Assembly (NCBI GenBank): GCA_938021675.1
Contig: CALIFY010000039.1
Span: 1 to 64,000 of the forward strand
DNA length: 64,000 nt
Direction of reading: 5' to 3'
From: an uncultured Acidimicrobiales bacterium
Lineage (GTDB): Bacteria > Actinomycetota > Acidimicrobiia > Acidimicrobiales > SZUA-35
How positions within the stretch are numbered: position 1 is the first letter of the stretch; each line of letters starts with the position of its first letter. The notes below the pieces were generated by a model. That model worked only from the letters and a program-made list of their open reading frames with translations. It searched no databases and had not been told where the DNA came from. The translations under genes and the position numbers were made by a program. Positions 42,584-51,214 of this stretch are shown in pieces.

Positions 42584-44242
42584 TCAATCGCTCGTAGAGG
42601 CCGGCTCTGGGATCTCCGGCGACAACGCCTTCACCGTCTGCTCATCGGCGACCGGGTCCGCCGGCACGTCCTGGTTGCCCGAGGCATCGTCGATATCCTC
42701 GCTTGGGGCGGTCGCCTCAGGCGTTTCGGTTGGACTGGCATCGGCTACCTGATCTTGGTCCCCGCTTGCTTCGGCGGAAACCGACTGTTCGGCGTCTGTG
42801 GCGACGACAGCATCCTCGGTTGGCTCGGTTGGCTCTGTTGGAGAGCCGGCAGCCTCGTCGGCCGCTGAGGAATCGACAGATGTGCCGACCGGTTCGGCCA
42901 CGACGTCGGATGTCTTGCCGGGTTCTTCAGCTTCCGCATTGGGCTCTTCGACCTTCTCCGACGACGGGTCCGTTGCCGGATCGACCTTGGGCTCTGCACC
43001 TGGATGTGGCCGATCGACCTTCGGCTTGCGAGGCTTGCTCGGCTTTGCCTGGTTACCTGATGCGTCGGTCCGACCACCGCGCTGGTTTTGCCGTGGCGAC
43101 CGGCGGCGCTTTGCGCTTTTCGGCACTTCGGCAGGGTCGATGCCGAAGAGGGCAGCGATGGTGGGAACCCGGTCAGATAGTCTCCGGACCTCCGATAAGA
43201 GTTCATCGGAGGGCTGTGCCGGAGTTCCGACCGGCGTGACAGCCCCACGCACAGGAGAAAAAGCGAGGGCGTCGAGCACGGTTGCCCAACGGTCTTGGGC
43301 GACATCGGCGGCCAACGCCTCCGATGCCTGCTGTGCCAGCTTGCTTGCCACCTCGGTGGGGAGCGGAGCGCCAGCCTTCACCGGCCGAGAGCTGAGCCGG
43401 AGGCCACGCACTACCCGTCCTTCAGACACCGCATTGTCGAGATCTTCCAACCAGGCGGCGTGGTCTGACTCCAGCCGGGTATCGAGTATCTCCTTGATCT
43501 GATCGACCAGCGCCCTCGTATCATCCTGACGGGCAACATCGGCTCCGGCCACGACGACGGATCGGAGGTCTCGGATGTCGATCTCGGCCGCGTCGGCCAG
43601 CGCTGCATCGGCTCGATCGCGCCATTCGGCCAGTCGGGCCTTTGCCAAGTTCTTTTCGGCGATGGCCAGGATGGGAGATGCATCGACCGCCGGTTTTCCT
43701 GCTTCGGTGGCCGCTGCAGCCTGCTTTTCGATGGCAGCCCTGACACCGGGCATCCCATCTTTGATTACTTGCTCGACGATCGGCCGATGTTCCTCGGCAA
43801 CCGACTCGAGCAACGCCTCACGGTGGACCCGCTTCGGGCGTAACCGCTTTGGCTTTGGCCGGCGGTCAGCTTCCGGCTTTTGCTCGTGTCGACGCTTGTC
43901 GTCACGCCGGCCATCGCTACGATCACGGCGGCCACGGCCTCCTCTGCGTTCGTTCTTGGCCACGCGTTGGGTTGTGACGAGTTCATCGTCTCGCAGCGGT
44001 CGGGTCTTCAGCTGGAGCAAGTCGCTTCGTTCGCGCTTTTGTTTCGGGGCGAACACCTCGGTGATCTCGATGCCATCGAGGTGGAAATCGGCCTCAACCT
44101 TGACAACATCACCAACCTTGGCACCGTCGTAGAGCAGCGACGCCACGATGTCGCCTTTCGGTTTCTTGGCCCCGGCGGCACGCCAAGTCCAGATCCCGTC
44201 GTCTTTGATGCTGGTCAGTTCAACTTCGAGTCTGCGGCCCAT
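42584..44242 (-). CDS. Large basic/acidic protein with N-terminal TRAM-like domain, function unknown
   Basis: A 552-residue protein. The first 65 residues are beta-rich and resemble a TRAM or OB-fold nucleic-acid-binding domain (GIWTWRAAGAKKPKGDIVAS, then YDGAKVGDVVKVEADFHLDG). Residues 90-145 are very basic (RRGGRGRRDRSDGRRDDKRR). The middle (about 145-350) is helical, resembling DUF349-like repeats. The last 180 residues are acidic, Pro/Ser/Thr-rich and disordered. Charge layout suggests RNA or ribosome binding (inference). Start ATG 44242. No family name is certain. Confidence 0.7.
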   Translation of the reverse strand: MGRRLEVELTSIKDDGIWTWRAAGAKKPKGDIVASLLYDGAKVGDVVKVEADFHLDGIEITEVFAPKQKRERSDLLQLKTRPLRDDELVTTQRVAKNERRGGRGRRDRSDGRRDDKRRHEQKPEADRRPKPKRLRPKRVHREALLESVAEEHRPIVEQVIKDGMPGVRAAIEKQAAAATEAGKPAVDASPILAIAEKNLAKARLAEWRDRADAALADAAEIDIRDLRSVVVAGADVARQDDTRALVDQIKEILDTRLESDHAAWLEDLDNAVSEGRVVRGLRLSSRPVKAGAPLPTEVASKLAQQASEALAADVAQDRWATVLDALAFSPVRGAVTPVGTPAQPSDELLSEVRRLSDRVPTIAALFGIDPAEVPKSAKRRRSPRQNQRGGRTDASGNQAKPSKPRKPKVDRPHPGAEPKVDPATDPSSEKVEEPNAEAEEPGKTSDVVAEPVGTSVDSSAADEAAGSPTEPTEPTEDAVVATDAEQSVSAEASGDQDQVADASPTETPEATAPSEDIDDASGNQDVPADPVADEQTVKALSPEIPEPASTSD

Positions 44243-44423
44243 AGTGGGAGCAACCTACCTTCACGCGCCTGGGCGCCGTGTCATCTCGGAGGGCGTCGAT
44301 TGGAAGGGACGCCCTGTTGTCGGTCCGGGGTGAGGCAACCCGGGTCCGGACGGATCCGGCACCAAAATACTATTGCCGAACCATCGACGTTCACGCCCCG
44401 ACAGCAGGTGAAATGTAGGTGAC

Positions 44424-44453
44424 ACACGCCGCCGGTATGAGTCTACGGCGTGT
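44424..44453. other. Hairpin spanning the end of the recombinase gene
   Basis: ACACGCCG (44424-44431) pairs with CGGCGTGT (44446-44453); the recombinase stop (44443-44445) is in the loop. No T-run follows on the minus strand, so its role as terminator is uncertain. Confidence 0.35.
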
Positions 44454-45510
44454 CCTGGGCTGTCTCGTTGGGTTGACTGACCCCAGCGGGCCCGTCCTTG
44501 TCCACCGTTACGCGGCGGATAGCGCCATATGCCTCGTTCGCTCGCGCCGCGTCTCGAACCTCCCGAGCGGTCGCGTCGACGTAGCGCTGGGTCGTGGCCA
44601 GTGACTCATGCCCGAGCAATCGCTGGAGCTCGGTCCCACTGGCTCCGTTTCGGGCAAGGCTGGTGGCGAACGTGTGGCGGAGTGCGTGGACGAGCGCTCC
44701 AGCTGGCACTTTGGTACGAATCCCCGCCTCGCGATACAGGCGCTCGATCAGATACTGGAGGGCGCCGCGACGCATCGGCTCGCCGCTGTTGGCCACGAAA
44801 AGCGCAGCATCGGCTGGTATGCGGCCGGGGAATCGACGAAGGCGACTTTCCATGTAGGCGTCGATGATGGCTTCGACCTCCGGCTCAAGCGGAAGGGTTC
44901 GTTCCTTGTTTCCTTTGCCCCGAACCCCGACCACCCGATCGTCTTTCGGTCCATCGATCGACCTGACGGTGAGGCCGAGCAGCTCGGACAGGCGCAACCC
45001 GCAGGTCAGGAGCGTGACAACAAGTGCGAGATCCCGTTCGGGCCACGGGTCTCGTGCCCCCTCGCGACCCCGTGCCGCCACCACCAGCAGGCGTTCCACG
45101 CTGTCATCGCCCGAGATAGCTTTCGGACGGCTCTTCGGCACTCGCGGCTTCTCGATAGCCGCCATCGGGTTGCCAGAAATTATCTGTTCGGTGACCAGGA
45201 AGGTGAAGAGCTGATTCCAGGTCGACCAGGTCCGAGCAATCGTGGCCGCAGATTGGTGGGAGATGGCGGCGAACCCGCGGCGCAACGTCGGAATGTCTAG
45301 CTGGTCGATGCGAAGGTCTGCCGATGAGGACTCGGTCAGCTCAGTAACCGTGGTGAGGATCGTCTGGAAATCCCTTCGGTACGCGTCCAAGGTGTGCTCG
45401 GAATGCTTGCGCGGCATCCTGGCCAAAAAAAACTCATCGATGGCATCGAGGAGGTCGCCACCGCGCGATGCTACGGGTCCGTCGGTCGCCGGTCTCGCTC
45501 CTGCACCCAT
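44443..45510 (-). CDS. Tyrosine recombinase (XerC/integrase type)
   Basis: A 355-residue site-specific recombinase. The N-terminal SAM-like core-binding domain covers about 20-125 (HSEHTLDAYRRDFQTIL); the catalytic domain has Arg in TCGLRLSELLGL, Lys in GKGNKERTLPL, His-x-x-Arg in HALRHTFATSL, His in LLGHESLATTQRY and the Tyr nucleophile in the same motif (QRYVDAT). All five catalytic positions are intact. It may serve as XerC/XerD for chromosome dimer resolution or be a stranded integrase: no att repeats, tRNA gene or phage genes were seen beside it, which favours the housekeeping type. Confidence 0.88.
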   Translation of the reverse strand: MGAGARPATDGPVASRGGDLLDAIDEFFLARMPRKHSEHTLDAYRRDFQTILTTVTELTESSSADLRIDQLDIPTLRRGFAAISHQSAATIARTWSTWNQLFTFLVTEQIISGNPMAAIEKPRVPKSRPKAISGDDSVERLLVVAARGREGARDPWPERDLALVVTLLTCGLRLSELLGLTVRSIDGPKDDRVVGVRGKGNKERTLPLEPEVEAIIDAYMESRLRRFPGRIPADAALFVANSGEPMRRGALQYLIERLYREAGIRTKVPAGALVHALRHTFATSLARNGASGTELQRLLGHESLATTQRYVDATAREVRDAARANEAYGAIRRVTVDKDGPAGVSQPNETAQDTP

Positions 45511-45586
45511 GGATCAACAGTAGCCGTCGCCATCTGATCATCGGTGGTACGCGGCGGTAGACGGATCCTGTGAGACTTTGCCGAGG

Positions 45587-46420
45587 CTAGCTGACCGTCT
45601 CGCTGGGCGTTCCTTCACTGCCCAGTCGGTGGCAAAACTCATCGGTGGCGCCATCCAGTGGAAAGTAGCTCTCTATCCGTAGCTCGTCGAGGGTCACATT
45701 GTTTGGCGCATTGAATGCGGTGATGGTGGTCAGAAAACTGAGGGTTGTGCCGCCGATGCCGACGGTGAGCGGCACCATGGGGTAGTCCGTTGCGTCGAGG
45801 CTCGGTTGGCGCCACGCTTCCGGAATTTCTCCAATCTTTAGAAGGTCATCGAGCAGTGCGGTCAACTCGTCGTCGTTTGGTCGGTGCAATACTTCGCGAT
45901 GTAGCCGCCGGAGGAGCGCCCCGGTGAACTCCTTCCAGTTGGTGATCAGCTCGCGTCCGGCGGGGAGGAAAATCAGTTCGAGCAGTTTCGTCTCAGGGTC
46001 GGTTACGTCGATTCCCACGCCGGCAAAGAATCGTCGTGCTGCCTCGTTTGCTCGTCCGACTCGGTAGAGGCGGTCAATAACCATGACCGGATAGGGTTCG
46101 CCGTGGCGCAGGATGGCGTCGACTGCCAGTCCGAGAGGCCCCGCTAACGCATCGGTGGCGGTTAGGACTGGATAGCTCGGAGGGTAGCCGGCGGCCCGCA
46201 GCATCTCGTTCCGATCGCGAAACGGCACGTCGAGCGTCTCGGCCAGAAGCGCCACCATCTCGATACTTGGCCGTGACCGACCGGTTTCCAGGAAGCTGAC
46301 GTGCCGAGCCGAAACGTCGGCGGCAAGACCAAGGTCCAGCTGGCTATACCCCCGACGCCCACGCCAGAACTTGAGCATCGCGGGGAAGACCCGATCTCCG
46401 GTGTGTTGGCTTGTGGCCAT
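45587..46420 (-). CDS. XRE-family regulator with MmyB-like ligand-binding domain
   Basis: A 277-residue regulator. The helix-turn-helix covers about 10-65 (MLKFWRGRRGYSQLDLGLAA, then ARHVSFLETGRSRPS). The remainder (about 95-270) is a MmyB-like PAS-type ligand domain (PVMVIDRLYRVGRANEAARRFF). The ATG at 46420 is preceded by TACCAT at 7 nt, so a leaderless transcript is likely; an earlier in-frame start would lie upstream of that. The divergent alpha/beta-hydrolase gene is its probable target, a layout common to this regulator type. Confidence 0.85.
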   Translation of the reverse strand: MATSQHTGDRVFPAMLKFWRGRRGYSQLDLGLAADVSARHVSFLETGRSRPSIEMVALLAETLDVPFRDRNEMLRAAGYPPSYPVLTATDALAGPLGLAVDAILRHGEPYPVMVIDRLYRVGRANEAARRFFAGVGIDVTDPETKLLELIFLPAGRELITNWKEFTGALLRRLHREVLHRPNDDELTALLDDLLKIGEIPEAWRQPSLDATDYPMVPLTVGIGGTTLSFLTTITAFNAPNNVTLDELRIESYFPLDGATDEFCHRLGSEGTPSETVS

Positions 46421-46427
46421 GGGGTCG

Positions 46428-46433
46428 ATGGTA
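46428..46433 (-). promoter_or_regulatory. Predicted -10 element of the XRE regulator gene
   Basis: TACCAT (minus strand) ends 7 nt before the ATG at 46420. Confidence 0.45.
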
Positions 46434-46566
46434 CGGGACGGCCAGCGACCGGTCACTTACCTCTCCAGGTAGGTGCAACGGTCATCCGAGCGCCGCACCA
46501 TAACTTCATCAACTTCATCAACGACATCTACATCAGCGACAGGCAGACCACCCGGAGGTCACGATA

Positions 46567-47457
46567 ATGGACGAAGAAATGATCGACGTCGGCGGCACTC
46601 AGATCGCCTACCGCCGCACCGGAGCCGGACCCGATGTGGTGTTCGTGCACGGTTGGCCCCTTCATCGAGAGACGTGGCGACACGTAGTCGATGAACTTCC
46701 AGAATTCACCTGCCACATCTTCGATCTTCCCTTTGCCGGCAAGAGTTCGGCGACCTCGACCGGCGAATCCAATCTCGCTTCACTGACGAAAGCGATTGTG
46801 GACTTGATCGAACACCTGGGTCTGCAACGGTTGGCTCTGGTCGGCCATGACAGTGGCGGAATGCTGGCTCGATACGCCGCCGCCGAGTTGGGGCATCGCG
46901 TCGAGGCATTGGTGATCTCTGGTTCAGAGATTCCCGGCCATCATCCACCCTTCCTTGCGCGTCTGGTGCGGGCGGCGCGCCTGCCGGGAGCGTCTGCGGT
47001 ACTCCGAACAGCTCTACGCTCCGAGCGGTTGACGGCCTCCTCCTTTTTGTTCGGCGAAACGGTGGCCGACCGCCAACTGCTCCAGGGGGAGTTCCGGACC
47101 CTGTTCATCGACCCACTCGTCCATGAACGGACGAGCCGAGACGCGGCGTTGGCTGTTCTCGGCTCGTTCAGCCCTGACTACGTCGACGGTCTGGCCAGCG
47201 TCCATGCCCGCCTCGCTATGCCGACGCTGGCCATCTGGGGTCGCGGTGATGGGTTCTTTCCCGCCAAGAAGGCGAGGGTGATGATGCGTCAGTTCGGTGG
47301 TCCTACCAAGTTTGTGTCCGTAGACGACGCTCGATTGCTGGTTCATGAGGAACACCCGAAGCGGTTCGCCGAAGCGTGTAAAGACTTCTTCGCAGAGTGG
47401 ACACAACCGCCGATACCGTCCGGTGAGAATCCCCCTGCGCAGCAGAGCAACGCCTGA
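46567..47457 (+). CDS. Alpha/beta hydrolase with Asp nucleophile motif
   Basis: A 296-residue hydrolase. The oxyanion motif HGWPLHRETW is near residue 27, the nucleophile elbow is GHDSGG near residue 98, where the central residue is Asp, as in epoxide hydrolases and haloalkane dehalogenases rather than esterases. The C-terminal His is in the LLVHEEHPKRF region. The start has GGAGG 8 nt upstream. Divergent from the XRE/MmyB-type regulator, which probably controls it. Substrate unknown. Confidence 0.85.
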   Translation: MDEEMIDVGGTQIAYRRTGAGPDVVFVHGWPLHRETWRHVVDELPEFTCHIFDLPFAGKSSATSTGESNLASLTKAIVDLIEHLGLQRLALVGHDSGGMLARYAAAELGHRVEALVISGSEIPGHHPPFLARLVRAARLPGASAVLRTALRSERLTASSFLFGETVADRQLLQGEFRTLFIDPLVHERTSRDAALAVLGSFSPDYVDGLASVHARLAMPTLAIWGRGDGFFPAKKARVMMRQFGGPTKFVSVDDARLLVHEEHPKRFAEACKDFFAEWTQPPIPSGENPPAQQSNA

Positions 47458-47679
47458 AAAACACTCGTTTGTTTCCCGTGGTTTGCGCAGCGGTTTCGAC
47501 CAAATGACCCGAGACTGAACTGATTTTCGCAGGCAATGGGCGGTGTTCCCTCGCCCAACATGGTACGCCATAGGTGGTGATGCCTATTGGGTGGAAAAAG
47601 GTCCCATCACGCACCTTGTCGCCCTAGTCTGTGAGACCTAGATCACCTTTCGGTATCGACCACTGGGACAAAGGGCGAC

Positions 47680-48465
47680 ATGCAGACCGACACGAGATTC
47701 ATTTCCGACGATTCAGTTCAAATTGACCGGAATTTCGAGCCAAGACGACCCGATGGGCGACAAGCCCCAGTTTCGGTTGTTATTCCAACGTTGAACGAGG
47801 CTGAGAACCTGCCGCACGTATTGCCTCGCATCCCTGAATGGGTAGATGAGGTAGTACTGATCGACGGTGGTTCCACCGACGGCACAGCGACGAAAGCGAA
47901 AGAGCTTCGGCACGACGTGGTCATCATCGAAGACCCAACACCAGGCAAGGGCCATGCCCTTCGACGTGGTTTCGAGGCTGCGACCGGCGAAGTCATCGTC
48001 ATGATCGATGCAGACGGGTCGATGGATCCGGCTGAGATGCAATCGTTCGTCGGCACGCTTCTCGGCGGGGCCGACTTCGCCAAGGGCTCGAGGTTCTGCC
48101 ATGGGGGAGGAACCACCGACATGGAGTGGTACCGCCGCGCCGGCAACCTGGCATTGACCTGGTTGGTCCGCTTGGGCTTCGGCGGCCGCTATACCGATCT
48201 TTGCTACGGCTACAACGCATTCTGGGCATCGGCGGTGGAGCGTCTGGATCTCGATGCGTCAGGATTCGAGATCGAGACGTTGATGAACATCAGAGCGCTG
48301 AGTTCTGGGCTTACCGTTGTCGAGGTGCCTAGCTTCGAGGCTCCTCGCATCCACGGCACCAGCAACCTGAATACGGTGACCGATGGGTGGCGGGTGCTGC
48401 GCACTATCGTGCGCGAACGGCGATCGCGTCAAAAAGATGACGCTGAGATCGACCTCAGCAAGTAG
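47680..48465 (+). CDS. Family 2 glycosyltransferase
   Basis: A 261-residue GT-A enzyme resembling dolichyl/polyprenyl-phosphate sugar synthases. N-terminal motif VSVVIPTLNEAENLPHVLPRI, then LIDGGSTDGTATKAK and the metal-binding VIVMIDADGSMDP. The end lacks long membrane helices; a moderately hydrophobic patch (LALTWLVRLGFG) lies near 160. Acceptor unknown. A Shine-Dalgarno AAAGGG lies a few nt upstream of the ATG. The next gene, an oxygenase, follows after 141 nt. Confidence 0.88.
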   Translation: MQTDTRFISDDSVQIDRNFEPRRPDGRQAPVSVVIPTLNEAENLPHVLPRIPEWVDEVVLIDGGSTDGTATKAKELRHDVVIIEDPTPGKGHALRRGFEAATGEVIVMIDADGSMDPAEMQSFVGTLLGGADFAKGSRFCHGGGTTDMEWYRRAGNLALTWLVRLGFGGRYTDLCYGYNAFWASAVERLDLDASGFEIETLMNIRALSSGLTVVEVPSFEAPRIHGTSNLNTVTDGWRVLRTIVRERRSRQKDDAEIDLSK

Positions 48466-48593
48466 GACAAGATGCCCGGCGCCCAACGATAGCGCCGGTC
48501 ATTTTCGCCCGATTCCCCATCAGCGTTGCGAATCGACTAAACCAGCATCGATGGCTGAGACAATTGACACGCAGCGTATCGGTGGAACACCGT

Positions 48594-48599
48594 TACCTT
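48594..48599 (+). promoter_or_regulatory. Predicted -10 element of the oxygenase gene (leaderless start)
   Basis: TACCTT ends 7 nt before the ATG at 48607, the same hexamer and spacing as at gcvH. TTGACA lies at 48564-48569 but is 24 nt away, so the -35 match is poor. Confidence 0.5.
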
Positions 48600-48606
48600 A
48601 CATCTT

Positions 48607-49296
48607 ATGGCAGAGCCTGTAGCCCCTCGGTCGGTCGAGTTTGACCTCGACCGACTCGCTTCAATCGATGCACATGCAACGGTGTCGCTGTTCGAGCACG
48701 CCGGCTATCTCCCTCTTCCCGGCCTGTTGCCGCCACCGGCGCTGGAGGCAATGCGGGCCGAGGTGGGCCGGCTCCTCGACCACGCCAAGCGCCGCGACTT
48801 CGACATGACGTGCATGGGCGGAACCCCCCGCCATATGACGACCCTAGGTGGCCTTGAAATTGCCTCTACGGCCCCGGCGGTAGCGTCGCTGTACCGCGAC
48901 GACGCACTTCTATCGGCGCTTGGCCGATTGGTCGGCATGGAGCTCAGGTTGGCCGATGACCCGGTCGAGCGTCACGTCCTCAACGTACTTCACCGGCCAG
49001 GCGATACCCATGGTCTCCACACCGATGACTACCCGATTGCGCTCGTACTGTTTATAGAGAGCCCGAGATGTGAAACCGGTTGCGGACACCTGGAGTTCTT
49101 CGATGCCTGCCGACCAGGGGAGCGGGCAACCAAGATGCATCCACCGGGCGACGCCTACGTGCTTCGGGCCGACCGGTTCCCCCATCGGGTCCAACCGATT
49201 CACGACGGCTGCCAAAGAACGGTACTCAACTTCGCCTACGGTGCCGCCGGAGTACCGGTGAGCGCTAGTCCGTCGGCCTCAATTCTGTACGCCTAA
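48607..49296 (+). CDS. 2-oxoglutarate/Fe(II)-dependent oxygenase of the ArpA/HalD group
   Basis: A 229-residue cupin-fold oxygenase. The iron ligands appear as His-Thr-Asp in THGLHTDDYPIAL (near residue 138) and the distal His in ADRFPHRVQPI (near 197); the 2-oxoglutarate-binding Arg follows in CQRTVLNFAY. HalD/BesD halogenases carry Gly instead of the Asp ligand; here Asp is present, so hydroxylation or another oxidation is expected. The substrate is likely a small molecule or amino acid (inference from relatives). Confidence 0.8.
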   Translation: MAEPVAPRSVEFDLDRLASIDAHATVSLFEHAGYLPLPGLLPPPALEAMRAEVGRLLDHAKRRDFDMTCMGGTPRHMTTLGGLEIASTAPAVASLYRDDALLSALGRLVGMELRLADDPVERHVLNVLHRPGDTHGLHTDDYPIALVLFIESPRCETGCGHLEFFDACRPGERATKMHPPGDAYVLRADRFPHRVQPIHDGCQRTVLNFAYGAAGVPVSASPSASILYA

Positions 49297-49717
49297 TAGC
49301 GAGCCGACAGGCCTCAAAGGCGAACGCCGTTTTGTGGGTACCCGTGAGCGTTGGCATCCTAGCTCGCAGTACAGTGTAGCCCGGAATACATTGGCGACAC
49401 GCAATGGTTTCGGCCATCTAACGAGTCCTCATACACAACGTCTCGCTGCATTCCGGATACCGTATTCCGGACGCCGTATTCAGCCATGTATCCAGCCATA
49501 CACCCAACTAAATAGACGTTTGATTGACGACCTTCAGTATGGCGCCATTTACGGCATTCTGAACTTCTGCTCGACGTGTCCAGTGCCCAATAATCTGGAA
49601 TCAAGAAATGGAAACTGCGACGCTCGATTTGGGTATCCATTCAAGGGCCGGACGCGCTGACGTCCACCAACGTCGGGGCGGTGGAGGTAGCGGCCTGGTT
49701 TTGTAACAGGCTGAGCG
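49297..49717. other. Gene-poor stretch of lower GC with short direct repeats
   Basis: 421 bases between the oxygenase and the next frames. The sequence contains repeated short words such as GTATTCCGGA and CAGCCAT, but no frame with good codon bias. It might hold a decayed gene or regulatory sequence; nothing definite was recognised. Confidence 0.4.
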
Positions 49718-49918
49718 TTGTCCGGCCAAACTGGGCTGATCGGTGGCTGGAGCAGCGGCGAGCAGCTCAATTTACAGCGATTTCATCTCCAGGTGTGGCG
49801 CGTCCAGCCGATCAAGAATATGGTGCGTGTCATCAGCCGAGAGCAAACATGGTTAACCCTGAGCCTGGTTCAACACCGGGAAGTCGCCTGGTTGGAGGCA
49901 CTCGTTGACGAGTTCTGA
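49718..49918 (+). CDS. Possible small protein overlapping the phoH start
   Basis: A 66-residue frame starting TTG (MSGQTGLIGGWSSG) and ending ALVDEF with a stop at 49916-49918, 14 nt inside the PhoH frame. Composition is plausible (REQTWLTLSLVQHREVAWLEAL), and translational coupling with the next gene is possible. There is no strong ribosome-binding site and no recognisable family, so it is tentative. Confidence 0.35.
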   Translation: MSGQTGLIGGWSSGEQLNLQRFHLQVWRVQPIKNMVRVISREQTWLTLSLVQHREVAWLEALVDEF

Positions 49919-51209
49919 GTCAGACCAGCGCACCACGTTCGTTCTCGACACCTCGGTGCTGCTCAGTGCACCGCACGCTCTCGACGCCTTCGGTAACAAC
50001 GACGTGGTGCTTCCGATCGTAGTTCTGACCGAATTGGAGGCGAAGCGCCGCCATCCAGAGCTCGGTTGGGCGGCCAGGGTCTCCCTTCGTCGCCTTGAAC
50101 GGGTCCGCGAGGCCAACAACGGGTTGACCGAACCCCACCCGATCAACGACGCCGGCGGGACCATCCGGGTCGAACTAAATCATGGCTCCGATCGGCTTAT
50201 GCCCGACTCGATGCGGGGCGAGCCAGGCAACGATTCTCGGATCCTCATGGTGGCGCTCAACCTCCAGGATGAAGGCCAGCAAGTCGTGCTGGTGACCCAA
50301 GATCTACCTCTGCGACTCAGAGCCGGGGTCGTCGGCCTAAACGCCGAGGAGTTCCTTCATCAGGTCAACGCTGATCTTGAATGGCGGGGAATAGCCGAAC
50401 TGACAGTTCCAAGCGACACTATCGATTCGCTCTACGACCAGACGATCGCCAAAGTGTCAGAGGCGGCCGACCTACCGGTCAACTGTGGTCTGATACTCGA
50501 AAACAACGGCCAGTCAGCGCTCGGCATCGTCCAAGCCGATAGCAAGGTTCGACTGGTCCCGGAACGCCAGATGTTCGGCGTCCGTGGCCGAAACGCAGAG
50601 CAACGCATCGCTCTCGACCTCCTGGCCGACGAATCGGTTGGCATCGTGAGCGTTGGCGGACCTGCCGGTACCGGCAAGTCGGTGTTGGCGCTCGCCGCCG
50701 GCCTCGAGTCGGTGCTGGAACGTCAAAGCCATCGCAAGATCATGATCTTTCGTCCCCTCTATTCGGTGGGGGGTCAAGAACTCGGGTTTCTACCGGGGAC
50801 CGAGGAAGAGAAGATGCGTCCGTGGACCGACGCCGTCGGCGACGCCCTTGAGGCGATCGCCAATGGCCCGGCCAGGGAAGAAATCGAACGACTCGGCCTG
50901 ATAGAAGTACTACCACTCACCTACATCCGGGGTCGCACGCTGACTGACGTGTTCGTCATCATCGATGAAGCTCAGAACCTGGAGCGGAGCGTTTTACTTA
51001 CCGCGCTAAGCCGCCTTGGTACAGGGAGCAGGGTAATACTCACCCACGATGTCGCCCAGCGAGACAACCTCCGGGTCGGGAGACGAGACGGTATTGCATC
51101 GGTAGTTGCCAGTCTCAGAGGTCATGATCTCTTCGGCCACGTAACACTCAACCGCAGCGAGCGGAGTGCCATCGCCGCGCTGGTCAGCGAAGCGCTCGAC
51201 TTCGAGTAG
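49905..51209 (+). CDS. PIN-domain PhoH-family ATPase (PhoH2)
   Basis: A 434-residue protein with an N-terminal PIN ribonuclease domain (about 10-150; VLDTSVLLSAPHAL with the metal-binding Asp, then LTELEAKRR) and a C-terminal PhoH ATPase (about 215-430) with Walker A GPAGTGKSVLA and Walker B FVIIDEAQNLE. PhoH2 proteins are RNA helicase/RNases in mycobacteria, where they are linked to a small antitoxin-like gene phoAT. The start is a TTG at 49905 overlapping the small frame upstream, which may be an analogue of that partner (speculative). Confidence 0.9.
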   Translation: MTSSESDQRTTFVLDTSVLLSAPHALDAFGNNDVVLPIVVLTELEAKRRHPELGWAARVSLRRLERVREANNGLTEPHPINDAGGTIRVELNHGSDRLMPDSMRGEPGNDSRILMVALNLQDEGQQVVLVTQDLPLRLRAGVVGLNAEEFLHQVNADLEWRGIAELTVPSDTIDSLYDQTIAKVSEAADLPVNCGLILENNGQSALGIVQADSKVRLVPERQMFGVRGRNAEQRIALDLLADESVGIVSVGGPAGTGKSVLALAAGLESVLERQSHRKIMIFRPLYSVGGQELGFLPGTEEEKMRPWTDAVGDALEAIANGPAREEIERLGLIEVLPLTYIRGRTLTDVFVIIDEAQNLERSVLLTALSRLGTGSRVILTHDVAQRDNLRVGRRDGIASVVASLRGHDLFGHVTLNRSERSAIAALVSEALDFE

Positions 51210-51214
51210 CACCC

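Noticed and set aside
44291-44314. GGGCGTC/GACGCCC hairpin upstream of the TRAM-like gene
   Set aside because: It has only 7 bp and lies at the 5' side of one gene and far from the end of the other; no terminator features.
49359-49640. Minus-strand frame in the gene-poor patch
   Set aside because: Composition and codon use are unlike the neighbouring genes and no start signal is visible.
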